Source: an uncultured Erythrobacter sp. | Lineage (GTDB): Bacteria > Pseudomonadota > Alphaproteobacteria > Sphingomonadales > Sphingomonadaceae | Assembly: GCA_947498065.1 (NCBI GenBank) | Contig: CANMIS010000003.1 | Span: 586,739 to 650,738, forward strand | Length of the DNA stretch: 64,000 nucleotides | Direction of reading: 5' to 3' | Part shown: piece by piece, positions 8,662-18,124 of the stretch | Numbering within the stretch: position 1 is the stretch's first letter | How the letters are laid out: each line of letters begins with the position of its first letter | Position numbers and translations under genes: made by a program | The notes under the pieces: generated by a model | The model's database searches: none | What the model was told of the DNA's origin: nothing | What the model saw: the letters and a program-made list of their open reading frames with translations, nothing else

Positions 8662-9895
8662 AGCGCAGCACCTGTACCGGGTCTGTGCTGGAGGCCTTTA
8701 GCGCGGGATAAAGCGTCGCGAGGAAGCTGAGGATCAGCGCCAAGGCGACAATGCCAGCGACTTCCCATGGATCCGTGCGCGATGGCAGGGTCGAAAGGAA
8801 GCGAACCTCTGGATCCCAGATCTGCTGGCCGGTGGACCATGCGATGAAGGTCACAATCGGCCCGCGGAAATAGAGGATGATGAAGCCCAACACCAATCCC
8901 GCGGCTGTCCCGATCACTCCGACCGTGGAGCCAGTGGTGACGAATATCTTGAGCAGGCTGCGCCGGGTCGCCCCCATCGTGCGCATAATCGCAATGTCGC
9001 GCGTTTTAGCGCGGACCAGCATCACCAAGCTCGAAAGGATATTAAAAGCGGCCACCAGAACCATGAAGCTAAGCGCAAAGAACATCGCGACGCGCTCAAC
9101 CTGCAAGGCTTCAAATAGGGCGGAATTGATCGTCTGCCAGTCTGAAACAACTGCCCGGCCAGCGAGTTTTTCCTGAACCGGGGCCAGGATCGGCCCGACC
9201 TTGTCCGGATCCTCGACAGTCACTTCAATCATCCCGATCTTATCGCCCATCAGCAGCAATTGCTGAGCATTGGCGATGGGCATGATCACAAAGGTCTCAT
9301 CGTAATCGTAAATTCCTGCCTCAAAGATCGTGACGACCTCGTAATCCACCTGCCGGATCGAGGTGCCAAACGGCGTCGTGCGCCCTTGCGGATTGATAAT
9401 CGTCAGGCTGTCACCGACGCGTGCGCCAATATTCTGCGCCAGACGTGAGCCGATTGCGATCCGGCGCTCACCGGGGATCAAATCCCTGATGTCGCCTTGC
9501 ACGACGGTTTCCGCCAGCCCCTCAATATCCTCAGCCGTGTTGCCACGCACAAAGATCAGGTTCACCCGACCATTCAATGAGGCCATCAGCGGCTTTTCAA
9601 TCAGTGGAGAGGCATCAACCACGCCAGGTGTCGCGCGCACATCCTCCAGCACGCTTTGCCAATCGCCCAGATCATCATTGTAAGCCTGCACAATCGCGTG
9701 GCCATTCAGTCCCGTGATCTTGTCGAGCAGTTCTGCGCGAAACCCGTTCATCACGCTCATCACGACGACCAGCATGGCGACGCTCAGCATCACCACGCCC
9801 ACCGATATCCCGGCGACGAGCGCAATGAAGGCCTCCCCCTTGCCCGGCAAGAGGTAGCGTTTGGCGATCATCCATTCAAAAGGCGTTAGAAACAA
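8654..9895 (-). CDS. lolC: Lipoprotein-releasing ABC transporter permease (LolC/LolE)
   Basis: The product of about 413 residues begins in [22 protein letters not shown], the signature N-terminus of LolC/LolE permeases. One transmembrane helix follows at about residues 20-45, then a periplasmic MacB-like domain, then three C-terminal helices ([38 protein letters not shown] and [16 protein letters not shown]). Only one permease gene is present, as is common in alphaproteobacteria where it forms a homodimer. No ATG lies near the conserved N-terminus; a TTG at 9893-9895 fits family length best, and TTG codons at 9916 and 9961 are alternatives. Confidence 0.92.
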   Translation of the reverse strand: MFLTPFEWMIAKRYLLPGKGEAFIALVAGISVGVVMLSVAMLVVVMSVMNGFRAELLDKITGLNGHAIVQAYNDDLGDWQSVLEDVRATPGVVDASPLIEKPLMASLNGRVNLIFVRGNTAEDIEGLAETVVQGDIRDLIPGERRIAIGSRLAQNIGARVGDSLTIINPQGRTTPFGTSIRQVDYEVVTIFEAGIYDYDETFVIMPIANAQQLLLMGDKIGMIEVTVEDPDKVGPILAPVQEKLAGRAVVSDWQTINSALFEALQVERVAMFFALSFMVLVAAFNILSSLVMLVRAKTRDIAIMRTMGATRRSLLKIFVTTGSTVGVIGTAAGLVLGFIILYFRGPIVTFIAWSTGQQIWDPEVRFLSTLPSRTDPWEVAGIVALALILSFLATLYPALKASSTDPVQVLRYE

Positions 9896-10085
9896 AGTGA
9901 TTAAAGCTCTGATCAATTGAGGCTTAACCAAGCCTGTAAGCGCGCTGCGGCGGCGGCGCAATGTATGGCGGGCACGCGCTTGTGTGAAAAAGGCCGGTGA
10001 ACGCGCCGCCTTATCGCTTGTAATTGAGCTATAACATCGTCATTGAGGCCCCTATCCAGCAGCGGCGCTTTAGGCAGGATCATCG

Positions 10086-11558
10086 ATGAATTTCACGCAC
10101 CCCTTTCACGATGAAGATGGTGATACCTTGCGCGAGGAGTGCGGCATCTTCGGAGCGATCAATTCCTCCGACGCTGCGGCCGCCACGGCTCTGGGGCTTC
10201 ATGCACTGCAACACCGCGGGCAAGAGGCCGTTGGCATCACCAGCTTTGATGGCGAAACCTTCTTCTCGCGGCGCGGCCAAGGGCATGTTGCGGAAAATTT
10301 CTCGACGCAAGAGGCGATTGACGAGCTTCCGGGCGGAATGGCGGCGGGGCACGTGCGCTATTCGACCACAGGCGGCGCAGGCCTGCGCAATGTTCAGCCT
10401 CTCTATGCTGAGCTCGCCAGCGGCGGCTTCGCCGTGGCGCATAACGGCAATATTTCTAACGCTCAGGCCCTGCGGAAGGATTTGGTTGGACGCGGATCGA
10501 TCTTCCAATCGACCTCCGACACCGAGGTGATCATCCACTTGGTCGCAACCTCGCGTTATCCGACCGTGGCGGACCGCTTGATCGATGCACTGCGACTGGT
10601 CGAGGGAGCCTACGCTCTGATCGTGATGACTCCGGAGGGCATGATCGCCTGCCGCGATCCGCTGGGCATTCGCCCGCTGGTGATGGGCAAAATGGGCGAT
10701 GCGGTCGTGTTTGCCAGTGAGAGCGTCGCGTTCGACGTGGTCGGTGCAGAATTGATCCGAGAGGTCGAGCCGGGCGAGATGATCCAGGTCGATTTCTGCG
10801 GTGAGATCAAGCCGATCCGCCCGTTTGGCGATCACAAGCCGCGCCCGTGCATCTTTGAACATGTCTATTTCAGCCGTCCAGACAGCACGTTTGCAGGGCA
10901 TAGCGTCTATGAGGCGCGCAAGTCGATCGGCGCAGAGCTCGCCAAAGAATCGCCCTGCGATGTCGATCTGGTGATCCCCGTGCCCGACAGCGGCGTTCCC
11001 GCAGCCATCGGCTATGCGCAGGCCTCCGGCCTTCCTTTTGAGCTTGGCATTATCCGCTCTCACTACGTGGGACGAACCTTCATTCAGCCATCCGATACAG
11101 CCCGCCATGCGAGTGTTAAGCGCAAGCACAACGCCAATCGCGGCCTGGTCGAGGGTAAGAAGATCGTTCTGATCGACGATTCGATTGTGCGCGGCACCAC
11201 CAGCCTGCGCATTGTCGAGATGATGCGCGAAGCCGGTGCAAGCGAAGTGCATTTCCGCGTCGCCAGCCCACCGACAGCACACAGCTGTTTCTACGGTGTC
11301 GATACGCCCGAACGCTCCAAACTGCTCGCAGCCCGCATGGAACTGGAGCCGATGCGCGAGTTTATTCAGGCAGACAGCCTCGCCTTTATCTCGATCGACG
11401 GGCTGTACCGCGCAGTGGGGGCCAAGGGCCGCGACAAAGCCTGCCCACAATTCTGCGATGCGTGCTTCACCGGTGACTACCCAACGACGCTCACCGACCT
11501 TGATATGGGCGAGCATGAGCCAGCCCAACTGCCATTCACTGATCACAAAGCGGCCTAG
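10086..11558 (+). CDS. purF: Amidophosphoribosyltransferase
   Basis: The 490-residue enzyme makes phosphoribosylamine from PRPP and glutamine, the first committed step of purine synthesis. The N-terminal glutamine amidotransferase nucleophile is Cys19 in EECGIFGAI, preceded by a propeptide of 18 residues. HALQHRGQEAVG and GHVRYSTTGG follow, and the PRPP-binding loop is VLIDDSIVRGTTSLR. Conserved cysteines near the C-terminus (CPQFCDACFTGDYP) could hold an iron-sulfur cluster. The ATG has a plausible GGCAGGA site 9 nt upstream. The next gene starts 6 nt after the stop. Confidence 0.97.
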   Translation: MNFTHPFHDEDGDTLREECGIFGAINSSDAAAATALGLHALQHRGQEAVGITSFDGETFFSRRGQGHVAENFSTQEAIDELPGGMAAGHVRYSTTGGAGLRNVQPLYAELASGGFAVAHNGNISNAQALRKDLVGRGSIFQSTSDTEVIIHLVATSRYPTVADRLIDALRLVEGAYALIVMTPEGMIACRDPLGIRPLVMGKMGDAVVFASESVAFDVVGAELIREVEPGEMIQVDFCGEIKPIRPFGDHKPRPCIFEHVYFSRPDSTFAGHSVYEARKSIGAELAKESPCDVDLVIPVPDSGVPAAIGYAQASGLPFELGIIRSHYVGRTFIQPSDTARHASVKRKHNANRGLVEGKKIVLIDDSIVRGTTSLRIVEMMREAGASEVHFRVASPPTAHSCFYGVDTPERSKLLAARMELEPMREFIQADSLAFISIDGLYRAVGAKGRDKACPQFCDACFTGDYPTTLTDLDMGEHEPAQLPFTDHKAA

Positions 11559-11564
11559 AACCAC

Positions 11565-12278
11565 ATGACACAGGACAAGCCGCTGAGCGGTAAAACTGCG
11601 CTTATTACGGGCGCTAGCCGCGGAATTGGCGCAGCCACGGCGCAGGCTCTGGCCGCGGCGGGTGCGCATGTGATTCTGGTCGCCCGCAAAGTGAAGGCGC
11701 TCGAAGCGATAGAGGATGCGATCCACGACGCCGGCGGCACATCGACGATTGCCCCGGTGGATTTGACCGAGGCAGACGCTGTCACGCGCCTCGCTGGCGC
11801 AATTGGTGGACGCTGGGATGCGCTCGATTATCTCATTATTTCAGCCGCCTATCTGCCAGAGCTATCACCAGTCACTCAGATTGATCCGAAGCTCTACAAC
11901 AAGGCGCTGGTGACTAATGTCGTCGCGACGCAGGCTTTGCTCGCATCCTTCGACCATCTGCTGAAGAAGTCTCAGGCTGGCCGCGTCATCGGGCTCACGA
12001 GCAGCGTTGGCGCGGGCCCTCGCCCATTCTGGGGCGCTTACGGGTCAACCAAGGCCGCTTTCGATAACTTGCTGCTAAGCTACGGCGCGGAAGTCGAGAA
12101 ACTGTGCAACACCCGCGTGGCTATCCTGGATCCCGGCGCGACTCGCACAGAAATGCGCGCGCGGGCCTATCCGGGTGAAAATCCTGAGACGGTGAAAGAG
12201 CCTACGGTCGTCGCAGACCGCATCGCGGCGCTGCTGACCGAGGACTTTGAGACCGGCCACCGCGAACGCGTGGACTAG
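11565..12278 (+). CDS. Short-chain dehydrogenase/reductase
   Basis: The 237-residue product is a classical SDR. It has TGASRGIGAA as the NAD(P)-binding loop, an Asn-Ala region replaced by LIISAAYLP, and a YGSTKAAF motif with the catalytic Tyr and Lys. The usual NNAG is therefore ISAA, a mild deviation. It starts 6 nt after purF and is co-transcribed with it. The substrate cannot be read from the sequence. Confidence 0.9.
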   Translation: MTQDKPLSGKTALITGASRGIGAATAQALAAAGAHVILVARKVKALEAIEDAIHDAGGTSTIAPVDLTEADAVTRLAGAIGGRWDALDYLIISAAYLPELSPVTQIDPKLYNKALVTNVVATQALLASFDHLLKKSQAGRVIGLTSSVGAGPRPFWGAYGSTKAAFDNLLLSYGAEVEKLCNTRVAILDPGATRTEMRARAYPGENPETVKEPTVVADRIAALLTEDFETGHRERVD

Positions 12279-12486
12279 GCCACACCGCCCACAAGCATCT
12301 CAAATCGTTTGATAAGCGTGTTTTCGCGCGCTGACGCTCGCGCGCCCGCACCAGCTGCATCGCCCTTCTGGTAAATATCTGGTAACCATGTTTGGCAACG
12401 CGCCCTTAACGTTAGGCGGTGAATTTGCCCATCAAGACCGACCGGCAAGAGACCACAAGCTGATTGGATATAAGGGTACGCATCTT

Positions 12487-12828
12487 ATGCAGACCGAACA
12501 CGACCGTTACACATTGGCAGCGCAAGAAGACCGCTGCTCACCGCGCACAAAGCTCACGATTCCGGCAACTTTGCGGGCGTCGGGTGGCCGTGCATTTCAA
12601 TCTGTCGTCCATGACTTATCGATCTCTGGCTTTTCTGCTGCGTCGATCAATCGCATGCACGAAGGCCAAATGTGCTGGCTAACCCTGCCCGGCCTCGAAT
12701 CGCTGCAATGCGAAGTTGTGTGGTGGGACAATTGCGTCGTCGGCTGCGCGTTTAACGAGCTGCTGAGCCCGATCGTGCATGACAACATTCTTCAACGCTA
12801 TAGCGAGACCGGCGTTTACCGCCGCTAA
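12487..12828 (+). CDS. Single-domain PilZ protein
   Basis: The 113-residue product carries a PilZ domain, the common c-di-GMP receptor fold. The N-terminal arginine motif appears as EDRCSPRTKLTIPA and the second motif as VHDLSISGFSA. The middle of the protein has a short barrel ending in VVGCAFNELLSP. I chose the internal ATG at 12487 (MQTEHDRY) over the ATG at 12388, because the upstream 33 codons show no domain and the family starts close to the arginine motif. The gene is alone between two unrelated transcripts and could mediate c-di-GMP effects produced by the multidomain enzymes at 52-60 kb. Confidence 0.82.
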   Translation: MQTEHDRYTLAAQEDRCSPRTKLTIPATLRASGGRAFQSVVHDLSISGFSAASINRMHEGQMCWLTLPGLESLQCEVVWWDNCVVGCAFNELLSPIVHDNILQRYSETGVYRR

Positions 12829-12844
12829 TCTCGGCGCCTAGCGC

Positions 12845-14038
12845 TCAATCAATTGCTGCAATCTTGGCTGCGATGCCGCCCCATTTGGCACGGTATTCGC
12901 CGCTGGTTGCTTTTGGCCAATTGCTCACGACTGCCAGCACTAGCTGCTCGGATGGAACAAGGGTGATGGACTGTCCGAAGATACCTTGAGCCCCGTAATT
13001 CCCGCCGGGATAGGTCCACCATTGGTAGCCATAGCCGAAGCCGCCGTTTCCAAAATCGACCTGAGCCGCGCCAGCATCGGCAAACCACCCTTCGGGCACC
13101 ACACCCTCGCCGCCATCCAGCACAAACTGACCCATCCGGGCATAATCGCGCAGGCGCAGCGAGAGGCAGCATCCACCAATATTGCCGCCACGCGGGTCTG
13201 TCATCCAGAACAACCCGCCTTCAAATCCAGCGGGTTCGACGATCTTCGACTGCGCATATTCGGCAAGTGGCAGCCCGATAGCATTCTCGACTACGATGCC
13301 GATCAGGTTCGTCTCGCCCGTGCTGTAATTCCATTTCTCGCCTGGCTCTGCTGCGCGGCCCAGCTCCTTCATCTGAGCAACGATCGCGTCTGCGCCGTAT
13401 TCAAGCACGAAACGGTTCATCTGCGCCACGTCGCTGCTCGGATCGGTGTAGCTCTCGTTCCAGGCCACGCCGCTGGTCATGGTGGCGAGCTGCTTCACTG
13501 TCACGCCATCGTACGATGAACCCGCCAGCTCTGGCACATATTGCGTGATCGGATCGTCCAAACTCCCAATGAAGCCGTCGGCAATGGCTGCGCCGAGCAG
13601 GGTCGAGGTGAAGCTTTTGGCGACCGAGAAGCTGGTCCAGCGGTCCTCTGCCCCTAGGCCAAGACTGTAGCCCTCAAAGCGTGTTGTCCCATTCTTGATG
13701 ACCATCACGCCGGAAGCGCCCGATTGTGTCATCACTTCTCGAACCTCGGCCTGGAGTTCGGCGGGTAGAGGCGCTCCCTCAGGTAGCTCGCGCGGATTGG
13801 TGGAGGCAGGCACTTCATGCCCCGCAAACCAGCTTTCCATATCGCGGAAGCGCGCAGAGCGGGTTTCATTGTCCCAAAAAAGCACTTGCAGGTCCGACGG
13901 ATCACGCGCGGGCGGAGTGACCAATTGCACTGGCTCTGTAGCCACGGCGGCGGTCTCTACCGGCCCGTTATAGCTCGCCGAACATCCCGCAATCGCAAGC
14001 GCGGCAATCCCGCCGAGAAGTGTCTTTGTAATCGTCAT
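12845..14038 (-). CDS. Serine hydrolase lipoprotein of the beta-lactamase/class C family
   Basis: The 397-residue product has a lipoprotein signal (MTITKTLLGGIAALAIAGC), so it is probably anchored in the envelope. The SxxK nucleophile motif is SVAKSFTS, followed by WNYSTGETN in place of the class C YxN motif. No HxG triad-like motif stands out near the C-terminus, although FGQSITLVPSEQLVLAVVSNW occupies that region. Members include esterases, D-aminopeptidases and penicillin-binding proteins, so antibiotic hydrolysis should not be assumed. The gene is monocistronic and followed by no obvious partner. Confidence 0.88.
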   Translation of the reverse strand: MTITKTLLGGIAALAIAGCSASYNGPVETAAVATEPVQLVTPPARDPSDLQVLFWDNETRSARFRDMESWFAGHEVPASTNPRELPEGAPLPAELQAEVREVMTQSGASGVMVIKNGTTRFEGYSLGLGAEDRWTSFSVAKSFTSTLLGAAIADGFIGSLDDPITQYVPELAGSSYDGVTVKQLATMTSGVAWNESYTDPSSDVAQMNRFVLEYGADAIVAQMKELGRAAEPGEKWNYSTGETNLIGIVVENAIGLPLAEYAQSKIVEPAGFEGGLFWMTDPRGGNIGGCCLSLRLRDYARMGQFVLDGGEGVVPEGWFADAGAAQVDFGNGGFGYGYQWWTYPGGNYGAQGIFGQSITLVPSEQLVLAVVSNWPKATSGEYRAKWGGIAAKIAAID

Positions 14039-14128
14039 TTGCGCCCTGCCCTCAATCTGGTTTTGAACCGCAACGTTAGTAGGATGACACCGGCAAGGAC
14101 AAGGGTGCGAATGAGACGGCGCGTTTCG

Positions 14129-15520
14129 CTATTCGCCCTTCATCGCCTTGTACGCCGACAACGCCCGATCGCGCGCTTCTTTATGGCCGATAATTTTCGC
14201 TGGGTACGCTTTGGGCAGGCAGCCATGCTCTTCTGGATCATGGATGTAGGGCTCGCTCAGATCGGCCAACTCCGGCACATATTCGCGAATATAGGCCGCG
14301 CTGTCGAACTTCTCCGATTGGCTGAGCGGCGCCATGATCCGCACGAACATGTTGGAATCGACACCCGTCCCGGCGGTCCATTGCCAATTGGTCGCGTTAG
14401 ATGCGTAATCGGCATCGACCAGCGTGTCCCAAAACCACTTTTCGCCTTCGCGCCAATCGATCAGCAGATGCTTGATCAGGAAGCTGGCGGTGATCATCCG
14501 CACACGGTTGTGCATCCACCCGGTCTGATACAATTGCCGCATCCCGGCATCGACAATCGGATAACCAGTCTTGCCGTCCTGCCAGGCTTTGAGATCGCGC
14601 GCAGCGGCCTTGTCAGAATGCGGATCGCGCCATTTTAGCTTGTCATAATCCTCGCGGTAATTTGTGCTGGCATAGGCGGGGAATTGCGCGATCGCGTTTT
14701 GCGCATAGTCGCGCCAGATCAGCTCTTTCTCATAGGTTCGCCACCCGTCGGAGCGCTTGTGCTTTAGCGCATGCCAGATCTGCACCGGAGATATCTCGCC
14801 AAAGTGCAAATGCGGGGACAGCAGCGATGTCTTTTCCACCGAGGGGAGATTGCGAGCTTCGTCGTAATCCTCGACGTGGTTTTCCCACCATGCGAGTCGC
14901 TCATGCGCGGCGGCCTCGCCGACCTCCCAAAATGCGCGCATACCGCTCGCCCAATCAGGCTTTGTCGGCAGGAGGTGCCAATCCTCCAACGCATCACTGG
15001 CGGGCCATTCATCCGGCGAAGACAGCGTCTCTGGCTCTGGCAAAACATCGCGTGGCGGGAACTGCGCCAGGCTTGCTTTGGAAAACGGAGTGTAGATCTT
15101 GTACTGCGTGCCAGAGCCGGTTGTGACTGAACCCGGCGGCATCAAATAATTGCTATCATACAGCTGGAGGTCGAGCTTCTCAGCGAGCACGCCCTGGGCC
15201 TTGCGCCACCACGGCTCGTAATGGCGATTGGCATGGATCGTCTCCGCGCCAGTTTCCTCGGCGAGCTTGGTCAGCTCCTCAACCGCATCGCCGCGCCGCA
15301 GGATCAACCGCGCATTGCGGGACCCAAGCGATTTGGACAGGCTTTCCAGCGAGTGATGCAGCCACCAACGCGATGCCCCGCCATAGGCATGGCCCTTCGC
15401 GCATTCATCATCGAGCACATAGACAGCGATAACCGGGCCTTGCTGAGCCGCCGCGTACAAAGCGGGATTATCCGCCATGCGCAGATCGCGCCTCAGCCAG
15501 ACGATTTGTGGGGAACTCAC
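14129..15520 (-). CDS. phrB: Deoxyribodipyrimidine photo-lyase
   Basis: The 463-residue flavoprotein splits UV-induced pyrimidine dimers with blue light. The N-terminal antenna-binding Rossmann domain starts IVWLRRDLRMADNPAL, and the FAD domain includes GYPIVDAGMRQL, HNRVRMITASFLIKHL, WRxGxxWF and ATNWQWTAGTG with family tryptophans. A GTG at 15518-15520 is chosen because GGAGG lies 6 nt upstream; a TTG one codon before is too close. The ribosome binding site directly abuts the repeat that begins at 15531, so the repeat has landed right at the 5' end of this gene. Confidence 0.95.
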   Translation of the reverse strand: MSSPQIVWLRRDLRMADNPALYAAAQQGPVIAVYVLDDECAKGHAYGGASRWWLHHSLESLSKSLGSRNARLILRRGDAVEELTKLAEETGAETIHANRHYEPWWRKAQGVLAEKLDLQLYDSNYLMPPGSVTTGSGTQYKIYTPFSKASLAQFPPRDVLPEPETLSSPDEWPASDALEDWHLLPTKPDWASGMRAFWEVGEAAAHERLAWWENHVEDYDEARNLPSVEKTSLLSPHLHFGEISPVQIWHALKHKRSDGWRTYEKELIWRDYAQNAIAQFPAYASTNYREDYDKLKWRDPHSDKAAARDLKAWQDGKTGYPIVDAGMRQLYQTGWMHNRVRMITASFLIKHLLIDWREGEKWFWDTLVDADYASNATNWQWTAGTGVDSNMFVRIMAPLSQSEKFDSAAYIREYVPELADLSEPYIHDPEEHGCLPKAYPAKIIGHKEARDRALSAYKAMKGE

Positions 15521-15530
15521 CAACTACCTC

Positions 15531-15623
15531 CGTTCGCCCTGAGCTTGTCGAAGGGCTGCGTTTCTTCATGTCCGTTGTTCTTACAAGAAGGACAGGGCTT
15601 CGACGGGCTCAGCCTGTACGGGT
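15531..15623. repeat. REP-like inverted pair
   Basis: CGTTCGCCCTGAGCTTGTCG with AAGGGC at 15531-15556 and ACAGGGCTTCGACGGGCTCA with GCCTGTACGGGT at 15592-15623 are related sequences in opposite orientation, each with internal dyad symmetry. This motif (TTCGACAAGCTCAGGGCGAA on the other strand) is a widely dispersed palindromic repeat in Sphingomonadales and Xanthomonadales, from general knowledge. The arrangement is like a bacterial interspersed mosaic element. A transposase for it is not in the window. Confidence 0.75.
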
Positions 15624-15637
15624 CTGAACTACCAACG

Positions 15638-15731
15638 TCGTCATGCTGAACTTGTTTCAGCATCCATCGCATTCTCTTAAATAATTGAGTGCGATAGGGA
15701 TGGACCCTGAAACAAGTTCAGGGTGACGAAG
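15638..15731. repeat. Composite palindromic element with nested hairpins
   Basis: The left arm TCATGCTGAACTTGTTTCAG, then CATCCATCGCA, is matched by a right arm whose complement reads TCACCCTGAACTTGTTTCAG, then GGTCCAT and TATCGCA. Each arm is also its own short hairpin (CTGAA/TTCAG). The whole can fold as a long imperfect hairpin around an AT-rich centre (TTAAATAATT). The layout resembles a non-autonomous miniature element. It carries the stop codon of the neighbouring reverse-strand gene. Confidence 0.7.
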
Positions 15732-16626
15732 TGGGAAGTTCCACACATTGCACATTAGGCAATGCGACAGTGAACCGATCGCGAGACAGCGGGTCATAAA
15801 AACGTGCGTCGCGCAGGATCACAGAACCATCTTCGGCCCGCTCGGCAAAGGGCGTGCGTGACCAAAAGAGGAATGCCTCGGCTTCGGAATTTGCTTCCGC
15901 GCCGACAATTGCAGGATACAAACTACATTCTCCTACAAGCCCGCCGTCGATCAACCATTGCCCATTGCTTTTGGGTTCGATGACCTCCCTCTCCCATAAT
16001 TGAATTGGCACGGGACTAGCGATTGCTGGTTGGCCGGACGCCATGGTCTCAGTTCTGGCTGTAATCGCCCCATTCAGCCCAATATACGCCAGAGCCGCTG
16101 CTATCGCGAACCGCGCGGGTTTGATCCAATCGCCGCCCTTTTTCTCGCGCCGCAATGAAAACCACGTGGCAAAGCCCATCAGCGCCCATAGCCACACATC
16201 GATGATGAACAGTGTATCGCCGTAGAACCAGCGCGAGGAGAACGGCTCAAGCAGGCGGATGCCGTAGACATTCAACCAATCGAGCGCGGGATGCGTAAGG
16301 CAGCCGACAAAACTGAGCAGGAAAAGCCATTTGAAACTAACTGGGCGGCGACCCTCTGGCCGTTTGCCGCGTTTTTCCTGCCAGCGGTCAAATCCCCACA
16401 GCAGCCCTGCCAGTATCAGCGGCAGCAGCACCAATGCGGGCGGGCCATGCGTGATCCCGCGCCGGAAACCAAGGTGCTCTTGCCCCTCCAGCCAGAAGAA
16501 ACACGCCGCATCCACATCAGGCAAATTCGCCCCAATGATCAGCGCGGGCATTGCCAGCCCAGTTTTCTTCTTAAGCCCCGCCTGGCCCAGCAATGCGCCG
16601 ACCAGGCTGTGTGTGAGATTGTCCAT
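15718..16626 (-). CDS. Metal-dependent membrane hydrolase (YdjM/DUF457 family)
   Basis: The 302-residue inner-membrane product starts MDNLTHSLVGALLGQAGLKK, the family signature; the ATG at 16626 is preferred over an upstream extension. Likely metal ligands are in NLTHS, ANLPDVDAACFF, RGITHGPPALV and FVGCLTHPALDWLNVYG. About five membrane segments are visible (for example ALVLLPLILAGLLWGF and LFIIDVWLWALMGFATWF). Family members are annotated as LexA-regulated or phospholipase-like, but their reaction is unproven. The last three codons and the TGA stop lie inside the palindromic repeat, so the C-terminus has probably been altered by that insertion. Confidence 0.88.
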   Translation of the reverse strand: MDNLTHSLVGALLGQAGLKKKTGLAMPALIIGANLPDVDAACFFWLEGQEHLGFRRGITHGPPALVLLPLILAGLLWGFDRWQEKRGKRPEGRRPVSFKWLFLLSFVGCLTHPALDWLNVYGIRLLEPFSSRWFYGDTLFIIDVWLWALMGFATWFSLRREKKGGDWIKPARFAIAAALAYIGLNGAITARTETMASGQPAIASPVPIQLWEREVIEPKSNGQWLIDGGLVGECSLYPAIVGAEANSEAEAFLFWSRTPFAERAEDGSVILRDARFYDPLSRDRFTVALPNVQCVELPTSSP

Positions 16627-16685
16627 TTGAAAAGCGATAGGCTTGGTGCATAGCCGCGTCAAAGCCTTGAAAGAGAAACGTAAGA

Positions 16686-17639
16686 ATGAGCGAAAACACG
16701 CCCTTTATCCGCCCCGATATGAAGGCATTCCTGGACGCCTTGGCCGCCGCCAACGGCCCGGCCATCGCCGATATGACGCTAGAGGAAGCACGCGCGGGCT
16801 ATGGCGCGCTGCACACCATGGCGGATCGGCCCGCACGCGAGCTAGCCGTTGTCCGTGACCTCAACTGCCCCGGGCCAGCGGGCAATATCGGCCTGCGGCT
16901 GTATGATGCGCGGGAGACACGCGAGACAGGCCCTGTGATCATGTTCTATCACGGTGGCGGCTACGTCATTGGCGATCTCGATACACACCACAATCTCTGC
17001 ACAGAAATCGCTCATCTTATGGATTTGCCAGTGGTGGCCGTGGATTATCGACGCGCTCCAGAGGCTCCCTTCCCCGCGGCGATTGAGGATTGTGAGGCAG
17101 CGACGCGCTGGGTCGCATCGGGTCCATCAGAGCTAGGTCTTACGCCCACCAGTCTCGTCACTATTGGCGACAGCGCCGGAGGCAACGCAACAATCGTTGT
17201 AGGCCAGCAATTGGCCGGAAACCCCGCCGATGTTCCGGTGGTCATGCAGGTGCCAATCTTCCCACTCGCGAGCGATGCCTTGCGCACAGCCAGCATTGAT
17301 GAATTTGCGACCGGCTATGTGCTGACCAAGGCGGCGGTCGAGTTCTTTGATGCGCAGTACCAGCCAGATCGTAATGACCCGCGCGCTTTTCCAATTCTTG
17401 GCGACCATAGCGCAGCCCCTCCGACCGTTCTGGTCACCGCCAGCCTCGACCCCATCCGCGATTCCGGCCGGGATTACGGCGCTGCGCTCTCAAATGCGGG
17501 CGCGGACCACATGCTGATTGAGGTCAAAGGTGTCACGCACTCCTTCACCAATCTGCGCGGAGCCGTTCCCAGCGCTCAGGCCGATCTAGAGCGGATCATC
17601 GCCGCGATGAAACACATGCTCGTGGGAGTCTCCGCATGA
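16686..17639 (+). CDS. Alpha/beta hydrolase, hormone-sensitive-lipase type esterase
   Basis: The 317-residue esterase has the oxyanion-hole motif HGGGYVIGDLDTHH and the nucleophile elbow TIGDSAGGNAT, both diagnostic of family IV (HSL-like) esterases. The acid is probably in ASLDPIRDSG and the base in GVTHSF. There is no signal peptide, so it acts in the cytosol on short-chain esters or lactones. The stop overlaps the rppH start by 4 nt (ATGA). Confidence 0.93.
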   Translation: MSENTPFIRPDMKAFLDALAAANGPAIADMTLEEARAGYGALHTMADRPARELAVVRDLNCPGPAGNIGLRLYDARETRETGPVIMFYHGGGYVIGDLDTHHNLCTEIAHLMDLPVVAVDYRRAPEAPFPAAIEDCEAATRWVASGPSELGLTPTSLVTIGDSAGGNATIVVGQQLAGNPADVPVVMQVPIFPLASDALRTASIDEFATGYVLTKAAVEFFDAQYQPDRNDPRAFPILGDHSAAPPTVLVTASLDPIRDSGRDYGAALSNAGADHMLIEVKGVTHSFTNLRGAVPSAQADLERIIAAMKHMLVGVSA

Positions 17640-18121
17640 GCAATCTGCCCTATCGCCCCTGCGCGGGCTTTATGCTGGTCAACGCCGATGGCCATGTCTT
17701 TGTTGGTCAGCGGATTGATGCCAACCGCGATCCCAAGACGCTGGGCGCGTGGCAAATGCCGCAAGGCGGGATCGACAAGGGCGAGGACGAGGAACAGGCC
17801 GCTCTGCGTGAGTTGGAGGAGGAAACCGGCATTGGCGCGGCGCTGGTCGAGGTGATTGCGCGCTCGGCTACCACGCATCTCTATGATCTGCCGCCTGAAT
17901 TGCTAGGCAAGGTGTGGAAGGGCAAATATCGCGGACAGGAACAGCAATGGTTCCTGGGCCGGTTTTTGGGCAGCGAGGCGGATATCAACCTCAACGCGCA
18001 TGAACCGGCAGAATTTGAGTCCTATAAATGGATCGAGCCCGCGCAATTGCCCGAGCTGATCGTATCCTTCAAACGCGATGTTTACGCGGCCTTAGTGGAG
18101 GAATTTACTCCGCTGATTTGA
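17636..18121 (+). CDS. rppH: RNA pyrophosphohydrolase
   Basis: The 161-residue Nudix hydrolase removes pyrophosphate from the 5' end of mRNA and so triggers decay. The Nudix box is complete, running from GGIDKGEDEEQAALRELEEE through TGIG. YRPCAGFMLVN and WQMPQGG near the N-terminus are RppH-specific. The length is typical. It overlaps the upstream esterase gene by 4 nt. Confidence 0.95.
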   Translation: MSNLPYRPCAGFMLVNADGHVFVGQRIDANRDPKTLGAWQMPQGGIDKGEDEEQAALRELEEETGIGAALVEVIARSATTHLYDLPPELLGKVWKGKYRGQEQQWFLGRFLGSEADINLNAHEPAEFESYKWIEPAQLPELIVSFKRDVYAALVEEFTPLI

Positions 18122-18124
18122 GAG

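Noticed and set aside
10080..11726. A 548-codon reverse frame opposite purF
   Set aside because: It mirrors the purF codons and has no family motif; the purF reading shows all catalytic signatures.
12325..12344. CGCGCG hairpin after the purF-dehydrogenase operon as terminator
   Set aside because: No T-tract follows in the operon direction and the arm is low-complexity CG; left unassigned.
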